A stretch of DNA of 64,000 bases, taken from the NCBI RefSeq assembly GCF_000382305.1, contig NZ_KB908026.1, positions 1-64,000 on the forward strand. Direction: 5' to 3'. The notes below the pieces were generated by a model, which made no database searches, had not been told where the DNA came from, and was given only the letters and a program-made list of their open reading frames with translations. This document shows, piece after piece, positions 44,017-52,747 of the stretch (position 1 is the stretch's first letter; every line of letters begins with the position of its first letter). The translations under genes were made by a program, and so were the position numbers. The DNA is from Vitreoscilla stercoraria DSM 513. Its GTDB lineage: Bacteria > Pseudomonadota > Gammaproteobacteria > Burkholderiales > Neisseriaceae.

Positions 44017-45849
44017 ATGAACACCCACGCCTTACAGATTTTACACGACACCTTTGGCTACCAAAATTTCCGTGGTCAACAAGCCGACATTGTCGAATGT
44101 GTGGCAACAGGAAACCATGCCATCGTGTTAATGCCAACAGGTGGCGGCAAATCTTTGTGCTACCAAATCCCTGCTTTAATGCGTGCAGGTGTCACCATTG
44201 TGGTGTCGCCATTGATTGCGTTAATGGATGACCAAGTCGCCAATTTACAGGCCGCAGGCGTTGCTGCGGCAGCGGTTCACAGTGGCATTCCCTCTGAAAA
44301 ACTGCATGCCATCGCTCACGACATCCGACAAGGCGTCCTGAAACTGTTATACGTTGCGCCTGAACGTTTGGTGAGCGAGCGTTTTGTGCGCTTTATGCAT
44401 TCTATCGATATCGGTTTGTTTGCCATTGATGAAGCGCATTGTGTCAGCCAATGGGGGCACGATTTTCGACCTGAATACCAACAATTGGGCTTTTTAGCCC
44501 ACGAATTCCCACACATTCCTCGCATGGCGTTAACGGCTACCGCAGACGAAGAAACCCGTGCCGACATTCGCCATTATTTACAATTACAGGACGCTCAAAC
44601 TTTTGTGTCCAGTTTTGACCGTCCCAATATTTTTTACCAAGTCATCGAAAAGAACAATGGTAAAAAACAATTGTTACAATTTATCAAAAGCCAAGGGCAT
44701 CAAGTCAGCGGAATTGTGTATTGCCTGTCACGCAAACGGGTGGAAGAAGTGGCTTTGCTATTGCAAGAAAATGGTTTCAATGCCATTCCCTACCACGCAG
44801 GTTTGGACATGGCTGTTCGTACGCGCCATCAAAAACAATTCAGCCAAGAAGACAATGTGATTGTCGTGGCGACGGTGGCGTTTGGTATGGGCATAGACAA
44901 ACCCGATGTGCGTTTTGTCGCACATTTGGACATGCCAAAATCCATCGAACATTTTTATCAAGAATCAGGACGGGCAGGACGTGATGGGCTGCCAGCGATT
45001 TCTTGGTTGTGTTATGGCTTAAACGATTGGGTATTGCTACGCCAACGCATACAAGACGGCGAAGCCAGCTCAATGCAAAAACAAATCGAATTACAAAAAG
45101 TCGATGCGGTCTTGTCTTTGTGCGAAACCGCTACTTGTCGCCGCCAATTGTTATTGGCCCAATTTGACGAAGTTTCAGAGCCTTGTGGCCATTGTGACAA
45201 TTGTTTGGAAACGCCTGTGCGTTTTGATGCGACCGAATTGGTACAAAAATTATTGTCATGCGTTTATCGCCTCAAACAAAATTGTGCCACTTCCTACGTC
45301 ATCGATGTTTTACGAGGCAAAGACAGCGATTGGGTGCGCCGCTTAGGTCATGACAAACTGTCTACTTTCAATATTGGTGCGGACTTAAGCGACAAAGAAT
45401 GGCGTTCGGTTGTGCGCCAATGCGTGGCAGGCGGATTGCTCAGCGTCAATCTCAGCCACAACCAAGCTTTGCAATTGACCGAAGCATCCAAAGCCGTCCT
45501 GAAAGGCGAACAACAATTGTGGTTGCGCCCACTCAAACGGGATAAAAAAGCGGTATTGTCTGCGCCTAAAACCACTGTTTTGCGCACCGAACGTCAAGAA
45601 CGTTTGTGGCAAGCCTTGCGCACTTGGCGCAAAGCGCGTGCGCTGGCGGACAGCGTGCCTGCTTATGTGGTTTTTGCCGACCGTACTTTGGACAGTTTGG
45701 TGGAACATGCACCACAAAATTTGGCGCAATTGGATGGCATTTATGGTTTGGGTAGCAGCAAACAAGCCAAATATGGTCAAGAAATTGTCGATTTGTGCGT
45801 CAACATTTTACAAAATGATGTCGAACCTAATACCGATATTTTGGCTTGA
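44017..45849 (+). CDS. recQ: ATP-dependent DNA helicase RecQ
   Basis: RecQ is a 3'-5' helicase in recombination and, in Neisseria, in pilin antigenic variation. The 610-residue protein has Walker A PTGGGKSLCYQIPA, DEAHCVSQWGHDFRP, the QESGRAGRDG motif, a zinc-binding cluster (CRRQLLLAQF, then CGHCDNC), a winged helix and one C-terminal HRDC domain. Neisserial RecQ often has three HRDC domains, so a single one is a difference. Several DUS-like words lie inside the gene. Confidence 0.96.
   Translation: MNTHALQILHDTFGYQNFRGQQADIVECVATGNHAIVLMPTGGGKSLCYQIPALMRAGVTIVVSPLIALMDDQVANLQAAGVAAAAVHSGIPSEKLHAIAHDIRQGVLKLLYVAPERLVSERFVRFMHSIDIGLFAIDEAHCVSQWGHDFRPEYQQLGFLAHEFPHIPRMALTATADEETRADIRHYLQLQDAQTFVSSFDRPNIFYQVIEKNNGKKQLLQFIKSQGHQVSGIVYCLSRKRVEEVALLLQENGFNAIPYHAGLDMAVRTRHQKQFSQEDNVIVVATVAFGMGIDKPDVRFVAHLDMPKSIEHFYQESGRAGRDGLPAISWLCYGLNDWVLLRQRIQDGEASSMQKQIELQKVDAVLSLCETATCRRQLLLAQFDEVSEPCGHCDNCLETPVRFDATELVQKLLSCVYRLKQNCATSYVIDVLRGKDSDWVRRLGHDKLSTFNIGADLSDKEWRSVVRQCVAGGLLSVNLSHNQALQLTEASKAVLKGEQQLWLRPLKRDKKAVLSAPKTTVLRTERQERLWQALRTWRKARALADSVPAYVVFADRTLDSLVEHAPQNLAQLDGIYGLGSSKQAKYGQEIVDLCVNILQNDVEPNTDILA
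44244..44595. repeat. Single DUS-like words inside recQ
   Basis: TTTACAGGCCGC (44244-44255), AGGCGTCCTGAAA (44331-44343) and TTACAGGACGCT (44584-44595) lie within 350 bases. They occur in both orientations and do not form a hairpin with each other. Confidence 0.65.
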
Positions 45850-45913
45850 TAATCTGTTGAAAAACAGGGATTATTTGCACATATCATAAAAACACAGCAG
45901 ACAAAGGGGCGGC

Positions 45914-46468
45914 ATGAAACCATTTTATTGGGCATTAATCACGGCAACATTGACCGTGAGCAGCTGCGCTTCCATGTCGCCAGAAGAATGCATGGTGGCA
46001 GATTGGCGCCAAATTGGTTTACAAGATGGCAACGCAGGTTACAACAACCAACAATTGGCACGCCACCAAAAAGCCTGCACCAAGGCCAATATCACACCTG
46101 ATTTCAACCAATATCGCCTCGGTTATCAAGAAGGTTTGAAAAATTATTGCCAACCGCAAAATGTGTTCAGCCTTGCCATGCAAGGACGCGGCGATATCAA
46201 CGTGTGCCCTAGCCAACAACAAACCTTGCTTGGGCCTTTTTACCATGTTCCACATGATTATGTAGAGGCCAAAAAAGAGGTTGAGAACCAAATTGAAAAC
46301 TTAGAACGCATCGACAGACGCTTGCGTGACAAATTGTCTGACGATGAGCGACGCCATTATCATAGTGAAAGACGCAGCGCACATCTGCGTTTGCGCCAAG
46401 CCGAGGCCGAATACGACCACCAAGCTTATCGTTTGCGCGATTTCCAACGCATGCACAACGTCTATTAA
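45914..46468 (+). CDS. DUF2799 lipoprotein
   Basis: The 184-residue product has a lipobox (VSSC-AS). A DUF2799 domain follows, seen in the ECMVADWRQIGLQDGNAG and YRLGYQEGLKNYC segments. The C-terminal third is a charged coiled coil (NQIENLERIDRRLRDKL). Function is unknown; related proteins sit in the envelope of gammaproteobacteria and Neisseria. It follows recQ by 64 bases and ends at a DUS hairpin. Confidence 0.82.
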   Translation: MKPFYWALITATLTVSSCASMSPEECMVADWRQIGLQDGNAGYNNQQLARHQKACTKANITPDFNQYRLGYQEGLKNYCQPQNVFSLAMQGRGDINVCPSQQQTLLGPFYHVPHDYVEAKKEVENQIENLERIDRRLRDKLSDDERRHYHSERRSAHLRLRQAEAEYDHQAYRLRDFQRMHNVY

Positions 46469-46485
46469 AACTGAAAACAATAATC

Positions 46486-46521
46486 AAAAAGCGTCCTGTA
46501 ATCGTTTACAGGACGCTTTTT
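46486..46521. terminator. DUS-pair hairpin between convergent genes
   Basis: AAAAAGCGTCCTGTAA pairs over 16 bp with its complement around a four-base loop, with T bases beyond. It serves the DUF2799 gene and the leftward protease gene. Confidence 0.85.
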
Positions 46522-46535
46522 CATATCACCGTATC

Positions 46536-47195
46536 TTAAAAAATACCAGCGACCAATGCTGCAATCAATTGTGAAAATTTCATAATCATGGTCACAACAG
46601 GACCCATAATCATCCACAGCAAACCCGTCATCATCAAACCAATTAAAATCCAAGTGCCATAAGGTTCAATCTTTTGAAAGCTTTGTGAGGCTTTGGCAGG
46701 CAAAAACGAATCGACAAAACGACCACCATCCAATGGCAAAATCGGCAACATATTCAAAGTAAACAACACCGCATTAATCATAATGCCAATGCTTGCCATC
46801 TTCGCCAAACCTTCTTGAAAAGTCATCGGCACCACATAACTGAGTCCCAATATCACTGCCCAAACCAAAGCCATCATCAAATTAGATGCAGGTCCTGCAA
46901 TCGCCACCATACGCATGCCGACACGCATATTGCGCAAATTGCGAGTTTGTACTGGTACTGGCTTTGCCCAGCCGAAAATAAATGGTGTGAACATGAATGT
47001 CAGCAACGGAATGATAATGGTGCCGACCAAATCAATGTGCGCCAATGGATTCAAAGTCAAACGACCCAATTGTTCGGCAGTGCGGTCACCATAATGACGC
47101 GCCATATAGCCATGTGAAGCCTCGTGTACGGTTAAAGCCAACAAGACAGGCACAATCGCCAGTAAAAAAATCCCCAAATCAAACGACTGAAACAT
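46536..47195 (-). CDS. Site-2 protease family membrane metalloprotease
   Basis: The 219-residue membrane protein belongs to peptidase family M50 of the short rhomboid-like S2P type. It has the zinc motif HEASHG (HExxH) in the first helix region and NMLPILPLDGGR as the distal aspartate motif. It would cleave membrane-embedded substrates; none is evident nearby. It follows a YciO/Sua5 gene by 15 bases, a pairing often seen in proteobacteria. Confidence 0.88.
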   Translation of the reverse strand: MFQSFDLGIFLLAIVPVLLALTVHEASHGYMARHYGDRTAEQLGRLTLNPLAHIDLVGTIIIPLLTFMFTPFIFGWAKPVPVQTRNLRNMRVGMRMVAIAGPASNLMMALVWAVILGLSYVVPMTFQEGLAKMASIGIMINAVLFTLNMLPILPLDGGRFVDSFLPAKASQSFQKIEPYGTWILIGLMMTGLLWMIMGPVVTMIMKFSQLIAALVAGIF

Positions 47196-47209
47196 GTTTT
47201 TCCTTCAAT

Positions 47210-47830
47210 TTAAAAACCAAACAAAGACACATCACCTTTGCCTGCACGCAGTAATTGAGTACCTTCAGTCATGTCTATGACTGTAGTCGGCTCAGTCCCG
47301 CACCAACCACCATCAATAATCAAATCCACATGATGATCCAAACGCTCACGAATGTCATAAGCATCGGTCAAAGGCTCATCGTCTTCAGGCAGCATCAAAG
47401 TACAACTGAGCAAAGGCTCACCCAACTGAGCCACAATCGCACTGACAATGGCATGCTCAGGCACACGCAAACCAATGGTTTTGCGCTTAGGATGCATGGT
47501 ACGCGCAGGTACTTCTTTGGTTGCGGTTAAAATAAATGTGTAACTACCTGGTGTGGCAGCTTTGAGCAAGCGAAATTGGGCATTGTCCACACGGGCATAC
47601 GTCCCCAATTCACTCAAATCATGACACAGCAACGTAAAATGATGGTGTTTGTCCAGACGGCGTATGGCTTGAATGCGCTCCATCGATTTTTTGTTACCCA
47701 AAGCACACACCAAAGCATAACAAGAATCGGTCGGCACCACCGCTACCGCACCGCCACGAATCAACTCCGCCGCTTGATGCACCAAACGCTCTTGCGGATT
47801 ATCAGGATGGATGGTCAAAAATTGTGCCAT
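47210..47830 (-). CDS. YciO/Sua5/YrdC-type threonylcarbamoyl-AMP synthase-like protein
   Basis: The 206-residue protein has the YrdC fold: GAVAVVPTDSCYALVC at the start, RRLDKHHHFTLLC, and GLRVPEHAIVSAIVAQ. The KR/SxN pattern is of the YciO subgroup, whose own role is less certain than that of TsaC, which makes threonylcarbamoyl-AMP for tRNA t6A. It is the first gene of a pair with the S2P protease. Confidence 0.85.
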   Translation of the reverse strand: MAQFLTIHPDNPQERLVHQAAELIRGGAVAVVPTDSCYALVCALGNKKSMERIQAIRRLDKHHHFTLLCHDLSELGTYARVDNAQFRLLKAATPGSYTFILTATKEVPARTMHPKRKTIGLRVPEHAIVSAIVAQLGEPLLSCTLMLPEDDEPLTDAYDIRERLDHHVDLIIDGGWCGTEPTTVIDMTEGTQLLRAGKGDVSLFGF

Positions 47831-48231
47831 AAGATGTCTTCCTTTTTGATGATGGTGTGTCTAATTGGCAAATCAAGCTTTCAATTCAAAATCACAAACC
47901 AATAGCAGCATCACACCGAAAAACCAACTGGTTGCTGTAAGCCAGCGTTTTTTTTCGAACAGTTACAGGCATTTGCTCTGCACCCAATAGCCCCGAATCA
48001 AACGCCTCGGCTTTGCCGCTAAGGATGATCAACCATCCCTTGATTTTTATAGGACGCTATGAACAAAACCAGTGCGGTCAATCATGGGATTAAAAATACC
48101 AAGCCCAATTTATCCCAACTAGATTATTGCCCATCAAACACATAAAATAACGCCAACAAAATGGTGAAAATCTTGTACCCATATTGCCATGCGCATCTGC
48201 TCATCGTGTCATTTCCATGACCGCAAAATGA
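47831..48231. other. Gene-free stretch between the YciO gene and the PHP phosphatase
   Basis: About 400 bases. It contains a broken DUS-like word (ATAGGACGCT near 48051) and a 28-codon ORF at 48059-48145 without a ribosome binding site. I see no terminator for the leftward PHP gene and nothing else recognisable. Confidence 0.5.
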
Positions 48232-49068
48232 TTATGCTGCTTGGTCGAACAATGTCCAAATCGGCTTGCAAATCGGTGGCAATGGTGGCGGCACACCCAA
48301 TTGTCCGCCTTCGTTGACGCCATGGTAATCGCTGCCAACGCTTGCGTACAATTCAAATCGTTCAGCCAACAAAGCGTAATTCAAACGCTCGCTCAAACTG
48401 TGTGAGCTCGATGCAACTTCAATACCGATGCCACCCGCTTCTTTAAATTCGCCTATCATTTCGCGCATTTTGGTGGCGCTCATGTCGTAACGTGCAGGAT
48501 GTGCAATCACGGCCACCCCGCCTGCATCGACAATCCATTTTACAGCGTCCTGTAAACTGGCCCATTCGTGTTTGACATAAGCTGGCTTGCCATCGCCCAA
48601 GTATTTTTTGAATGCCTGCTGCATGTTTTTAACGTGCCCCGCTTGCACCAAAAACCGTGCCAAATGCGCTCGTCCAACGCTGTCGGGGCTACCAGCCAAA
48701 GCCAAAGCGCCTTCATATGCGCCTGCAATACCTTTTTTGTCCAACTTTTCCGCCATCAATTGCAAACGACTGATGCGACCACTGCGCAAAGTATCCAAAG
48801 CGGCCTGAAATTCAGGCACATCGTCACGCATGTTCAAACCCACAATGTGAATGACTTTGTTATTCCAAGTCACAGACACTTCCACACCATTGATAAATGG
48901 CAAACCCAAACGCGCAGCTTCCGCCCGAGCCACAGGCAAACCCGTTAAGGTATCGTGGTCGGTCAAAGCCAACATTTTGGCACCATTTTGATGCGCCAAG
49001 CGCACCACCTCCACAGGCGGCAAAGAACCATCCGACACATTGGAATGACAATGTAAATCAATGTTCAT
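48232..49068 (-). CDS. PHP domain 3',5'-nucleoside bisphosphate phosphatase / RNase AM-like
   Basis: The 278-residue protein is a trinuclear metal PHP hydrolase of the YciV/TrpH group: DLHCHSNVSDGSL, ALTDHDTLTG, INGVEVSV, AHPARYD and GSDYHG carry the metal ligands in order. Characterised members remove the 3'-phosphate of bisphosphate nucleotides and mature the 5' ends of rRNA. The start at 49068 lies inside the 3' end of the preceding small gene (11-base overlap), so translation is coupled. Confidence 0.88.
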   Translation of the reverse strand: MNIDLHCHSNVSDGSLPPVEVVRLAHQNGAKMLALTDHDTLTGLPVARAEAARLGLPFINGVEVSVTWNNKVIHIVGLNMRDDVPEFQAALDTLRSGRISRLQLMAEKLDKKGIAGAYEGALALAGSPDSVGRAHLARFLVQAGHVKNMQQAFKKYLGDGKPAYVKHEWASLQDAVKWIVDAGGVAVIAHPARYDMSATKMREMIGEFKEAGGIGIEVASSSHSLSERLNYALLAERFELYASVGSDYHGVNEGGQLGVPPPLPPICKPIWTLFDQAA

Positions 49069-49234
49069 CAGCAATGTCCTTTTCATTTGCCACTTGGTTT
49101 TTCAATTGCAATTGCTGCGCATCATAAGCGGCTTTGTCACGGTAATACATATTCCAGACACATACATCACCACAATCGCTGCCACAACATTCCCAATCTT
49201 CAGGCATGACAGGTTCGGGCAATAACTCGCTCAT
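49058..49234 (-). CDS. Oxidoreductase-like domain protein, 58 residues
   Basis: This short ORF encodes MSELLPEPVMPEDWECCGSD followed by CGDVCVWNMYY. The Pro/Glu-rich start, the CC-x3-C-x3-C cysteine pattern and the conserved VWxxYYRDKAAYD fit the small oxidoreductase-like family known from proteobacteria and mitochondria. Its start overlaps the stop of the upstream S4 gene by four bases (ATGA), and its end overlaps the PHP gene by 11 bases. The three genes therefore form a compact translationally coupled operon. Confidence 0.8.
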   Translation of the reverse strand: MSELLPEPVMPEDWECCGSDCGDVCVWNMYYRDKAAYDAQQLQLKNQVANEKDIADEH

Positions 49235-49464
49235 GCCATTGCACTTTTAGTGACCACAATCGTGACATTAAATTCAGGCATGGTAATGGTTTCGCCATCT
49301 TTAATTTTAGCGGTTTTACGGATTTCGACCTGACCATTGCGCAAAACCAATCCATCGCTAATCAAAGCTTTCGCTTGACCACCACTTTCGGCTGCGCCTG
49401 TAATTTTCAATAAATCACACAAAGCAATGTGCTGTTGTTCTAATAAATCAAAGGTTTCGTTCAT
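49231..49464 (-). CDS. S4 domain RNA-binding protein, YbcJ-like
   Basis: The 77-residue protein is a minimal S4 domain: LCDLLKITGAAESGGQAK, LISDGLVLRNGQVEIRKTAK and a C-terminal strand. YbcJ-like proteins bind RNA, and their target is unclear. It is the first gene of an overlapping trio with the oxidoreductase-like and PHP genes. Confidence 0.88.
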   Translation of the reverse strand: MNETFDLLEQQHIALCDLLKITGAAESGGQAKALISDGLVLRNGQVEIRKTAKIKDGETITMPEFNVTIVVTKSAMA

Positions 49465-49630
49465 TTTTTATTCTTTCATTTCGTATCAAGCTATTTTACG
49501 CCAAAAAACCCCTTCATGCGCTTGTCGTCAATTATTGACCGATTAATTCACACAACTTGTTCTGCTCAAGCAATGCTGACATCATTTCCAACTTCACTCA
49601 AACGCCGCACCTTGAATCCATCATTATCTT

Positions 49631-50155
49631 ATGCATCAAGTCTATTACAACCGCTCTATGCTCTTGACTGCCTTGTTGCCCATGTTATTGATTATGGTCA
49701 GCAGTGTGTATTTGATTTTAGATGGCGCAGATGTGGCGCGTGAACGGTTTTTGTTTGGCGTTTTACAATCTCCTTATTTTTTTTATCCCATCATTGGCAT
49801 CATTGCCATCACCTTTGCCCAATATTCTTCCAAACCCTTATACAAATTGCTGCGTAAAAAACCTGCTTTGCGCTGGGGGAAAGCTGGCATTACCTTGGCA
49901 AATGGCAGCCGTGTGGCATGGATGGCGATTCAATGCATACACATGCAACAACACAAAAACCAAACCTATATTTTGATTTTTTTAGATGCGCCCTTGGCGT
50001 TTATAGACATGCAATACAAATACCGCCAAGTAGACGCTCGCCAACACTGGAAACGTTTCCAAACACCTGTTGCCATCTGTTGCAATGAATTGGATATAGA
50101 CGCTCAAGTATTGTTAAAAACGTTACAATCGCTGCATCAAAAAAACCATTCGTAA
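49631..50155 (+). CDS. Hypothetical membrane protein, 174 residues
   Basis: Two hydrophobic helices near the N-terminus (MLLTALLPMLLIMVSSVYLIL and PYFFYPIIGIIAITFA) are followed by a soluble basic domain of about 110 residues. I do not recognise a family. Neither the ATG at 49631 nor that at 49658 has a clear ribosome binding site. It ends seven bases before a YnfA family gene, suggesting one operon. Confidence 0.6.
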   Translation: MHQVYYNRSMLLTALLPMLLIMVSSVYLILDGADVARERFLFGVLQSPYFFYPIIGIIAITFAQYSSKPLYKLLRKKPALRWGKAGITLANGSRVAWMAIQCIHMQQHKNQTYILIFLDAPLAFIDMQYKYRQVDARQHWKRFQTPVAICCNELDIDAQVLLKTLQSLHQKNHS

Positions 50156-50162
50156 TCCTCTT

Positions 50163-50486
50163 ATGCTCAAAACTTTGGCTTTGTTTTTTCTCACTGCGCT
50201 CATGGAAATTTTAGGCTGTTTTTTGCCTTATATTTGGCTCAGACAAAATGGTTCTGTGTGGTTATTGGTGTTAGGCGCGGCGGCTTTGTGTGCGTTTGTG
50301 TATTTATTGAGTTTGCATCCGACGGCTTCAGGACGCGTGTATGCCGCTTATGGTGGCGTGTACGTCATCAGTGCGTTGTTGTGGTTGCAATGGGTCGACA
50401 AAATAGCGTTGCAATGGAATGATTGGTTGGGCGCAGGCGTGATTTTGACAGGCGTATTATTGATTGTTGTACCGTGGCAAAATTAA
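50163..50486 (+). CDS. YnfA family (UPF0060) small membrane protein
   Basis: The 107-residue protein has four membrane helices. The family signatures are ALMEILGCFLPYIWLR, HPTASGRVYAAYGGVYV, and a C-terminal GAGVILTGVLLIVVPW. It resembles small multidrug resistance-type transporters, but the physiological substrate is not established. It follows a hypothetical membrane protein gene by seven bases. Confidence 0.92.
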   Translation: MLKTLALFFLTALMEILGCFLPYIWLRQNGSVWLLVLGAAALCAFVYLLSLHPTASGRVYAAYGGVYVISALLWLQWVDKIALQWNDWLGAGVILTGVLLIVVPWQN

Positions 50487-50489
50487 AAA

Positions 50490-50521
50490 CAAGCGTCCTG
50501 TAAAGGTTTACAGGACGCTTG
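50490..50521. terminator. DUS-pair hairpin between convergent genes
   Basis: CAAGCGTCCTGTAAA pairs with its complement across a two-base gap. It separates the YnfA gene from the leftward deaminase gene. Confidence 0.8.
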
Positions 50522-50535
50522 AATGACTGACCATA

Positions 50536-51534
50536 TTACATGGCTTGAATTTTCTCTATCCAAGCTTGCTTTTCAGACTCAGGCAAAAACGAAGCTATGA
50601 ATGAATGGATGCACAATTGTTTGATTTCAGCCGCAGTCAAATCCAGAGCCTCAGCAATGGCGATGAAATTGTCATTCACATAACCGCCAAAATAAGACGG
50701 ATCATCCGAATTGACCGTCACCATCACACCTTGCGCCAGCAAGCGACGAATATTGTGTTCACGCATGTCTGACACCACGCACAATTTCAAATTGCTCAAC
50801 GGACAAACGGTCAACGGCATTTTGTCGTCAATCAAACGTTGCATCAATTTGGAATCTTCTTCTGAACGCACACCATGATCAACACGATTGACTTGCAACA
50901 CATCCAAAGCTTGCCACACATATTCAGGCGGTCCTTCTTCGCCTGCATGCGCCACAATCAAAAAGCCCTCAGCACGCGCTTTGGCAAACACACGCGCAAA
51001 CTTTTCAGGTGGATGACCCACTTCGCTAGAATCCAAACCCACGCCAATAATATCGTCTTTGAATGGCAAAGCTTGTTCTAAAGTGGCCAATGCCGCCTCT
51101 TCGCTCAAATGGCGCAAGAAGCACATAATCAAATGCGAGCTGATATTGAGTTTTTCTTGTGCATCATCACAAGCACGTTTTAAACCTTTCAGGACGGTTT
51201 CAAACGCGATGCCACGATCGGTATGAGTTTGTGGGTCGAAAAAGATTTCAGTATGCACCACATGGTCTTGCGCACATTTTTCAAAATACGCCCACGCCAA
51301 ATCGTAAAAATCTTGCTCGTGTACCAACACTTTGGCACCCGCATAATAAATGTTTAAAAAAGACTGCAAATTGTGAAAATCATACGCTTGGCGCACTTCT
51401 TCAACATTTTGATAAGGAATTTCAATGCCGTTGCGCTGAGCAATGGCAAACATCAATTCAGGCTCAAACGTGCCTTCAATGTGAACGTGTAATTCTGTTT
51501 TGGGCAAGGTTTGAATCAAAGAATGGGTGCTCAT
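50536..51534 (-). CDS. Adenine deaminase (adenosine deaminase superfamily)
   Basis: The 332-residue TIM-barrel amidohydrolase converts adenine to hypoxanthine in purine salvage. Motifs in order are ELHVHIEGTF, HTEIFFDPQTHTDRG, VGLDSSEVGHPP, AHAGEEGPPEYV, HGVRSEED and VNSDDPSYFGGYV. The DSSEVGHPP and DDPSYFGGYV segments match the adenine deaminase branch (Pseudomonas PA0148-like) rather than classic adenosine deaminase. The start at 51534 fits family length. Confidence 0.88.
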   Translation of the reverse strand: MSTHSLIQTLPKTELHVHIEGTFEPELMFAIAQRNGIEIPYQNVEEVRQAYDFHNLQSFLNIYYAGAKVLVHEQDFYDLAWAYFEKCAQDHVVHTEIFFDPQTHTDRGIAFETVLKGLKRACDDAQEKLNISSHLIMCFLRHLSEEAALATLEQALPFKDDIIGVGLDSSEVGHPPEKFARVFAKARAEGFLIVAHAGEEGPPEYVWQALDVLQVNRVDHGVRSEEDSKLMQRLIDDKMPLTVCPLSNLKLCVVSDMREHNIRRLLAQGVMVTVNSDDPSYFGGYVNDNFIAIAEALDLTAAEIKQLCIHSFIASFLPESEKQAWIEKIQAM

Positions 51535-51608
51535 AAGGCGATACTCCAAATAAAAAAAACGCAAAAACACCGTTTTGCGTCCCCTTGTTATTCAATAATG
51601 CTTGTCGG

Positions 51609-52025
51609 TTATTGTAAATAGGCTTCATCCATTTGGTAATATTCAGACCGCTCCCACACCACCAAGACGGCAACCTCGTCACCAACAGCGACAACAGGTT
51701 TTTTAACCAATGGATTGCTGACAAACACATGTAGTTTACCACTGTTTGGATGCAGCCAATGAGCGGTGACTTCATATTGTGTTTTATAGTTGCCATCACC
51801 TTCTTTGCGCTGCCATTGTCGTATGCTTTGCACTTGCGCCATCACTGTCACACCTTTTTCAAGTGCTTGTTTTTGTGCTTGGTATTTGGGTAACAATATC
51901 AACCCGATTAACAAACCCAACACCAAAGCCATCAACCAAGTGATGGGATGCGGTACAATAAGCACCAATAACACGCAGCCGAACAATAACAATACGGCAA
52001 TTATCAAGACCACTAACACGGCCAT
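51609..52025 (-). CDS. DUF3592-like membrane protein
   Basis: The 138-residue product has two N-terminal membrane helices (MAVLVVLIIAVLLLFGCVLL and a following segment). A beta-rich domain follows (GVTVMAQVQSIRQW, then YEVTAHWLHPNSGK), resembling DUF3592 proteins with a predicted extracytoplasmic sheet. Function is unknown. The start at 52025 follows a GAAGG sequence. It diverges from the nitroreductase gene 37 bases away. Confidence 0.62.
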   Translation of the reverse strand: MAVLVVLIIAVLLLFGCVLLVLIVPHPITWLMALVLGLLIGLILLPKYQAQKQALEKGVTVMAQVQSIRQWQRKEGDGNYKTQYEVTAHWLHPNSGKLHVFVSNPLVKKPVVAVGDEVAVLVVWERSEYYQMDEAYLQ

Positions 52026-52062
52026 TCCTTCATGAAGAGGCGGCCTGAAAGACCACAAATAC

Positions 52063-52695
52063 ATGAGTTTACTGGACGATTTACGGTGGCGCTATGCCGC
52101 CAAGCATTTAAACGGCAACGCTGTCCCACAAGAAGATGTTGATTACATTGTTGAAGCCGCACGCCTTGCGCCTTCTTCTTCAGGTTTACAACCGTATCAC
52201 GTGTTTGTGATTCGCAATCCTGAATTACTCGCTCAATTGTCACAATGCGTTTATGGCAACCAACAAGTGAAAAACTGTTCGCCTTTATTAGTGTTTGCCG
52301 CTTGGAATACGTATACCGAAGCGCGCATCAACGAAGTCTTTGAACTGCAAAACCGTGTTCGCAACGTGCCCGACAGTTTGACCGATGCATACCGCACCCG
52401 TTTGATTGCCCAAGTAGCCAAACAAGATTTAAGCGAACACCGCCATCATGCCGACAAACAAGCGTTTTTAGCAGCGATGTGTGCGATGAATGCCGCTGCC
52501 GAACGCCGCATTGATTGCACGCCGATGGAGGGTTTTGAAGCAGACAAAGTTGATGCGATTTTGGGCTTGGCTGAGTTGGATTTGCACGCCGCTTTGCTAT
52601 TGCCGCTAGGTTATCGTGATGAAGAGGTGGATTGGTTATTAAAACTGCCCAAATACCGCCGCAACAGTGCAGATTTCATCACCCATTTAGATTGA
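52063..52695 (+). CDS. Nitroreductase family NAD(P)H oxidoreductase
   Basis: The 210-residue FMN enzyme has the family N-terminus RWRYAAKHLNGN, the APSSSGLQPYHVFVI flavin-binding segment and the C-terminal DEEVDWLLKLPKYRR. It resembles the NfsB/YdgI group, which reduces nitro compounds, quinones or flavins. The physiological substrate is open. It is a single-gene unit followed by a DUS hairpin. Confidence 0.88.
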   Translation: MSLLDDLRWRYAAKHLNGNAVPQEDVDYIVEAARLAPSSSGLQPYHVFVIRNPELLAQLSQCVYGNQQVKNCSPLLVFAAWNTYTEARINEVFELQNRVRNVPDSLTDAYRTRLIAQVAKQDLSEHRHHADKQAFLAAMCAMNAAAERRIDCTPMEGFEADKVDAILGLAELDLHAALLLPLGYRDEEVDWLLKLPKYRRNSADFITHLD

Positions 52696-52709
52696 TTTTT
52701 GCCATGATG

Positions 52710-52738
52710 AAGCGTCCTGTAAATGTTACAGGACGCTT
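52710..52738. terminator. DUS-pair hairpin between convergent genes
   Basis: AAGCGTCCTGTAA and its complement pair around the loop ATG, with a T-run on the plus side. It ends the nitroreductase gene and the leftward HAD gene. Confidence 0.85.
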
Positions 52739-52747
52739 TTTTCATGT

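Noticed and set aside
48059..48145. 28-codon ORF beginning MNKTSAVNHG
   Set aside because: No ribosome binding site precedes it; the bases before the ATG are a decayed DUS-like word. Composition gives no sign of coding.
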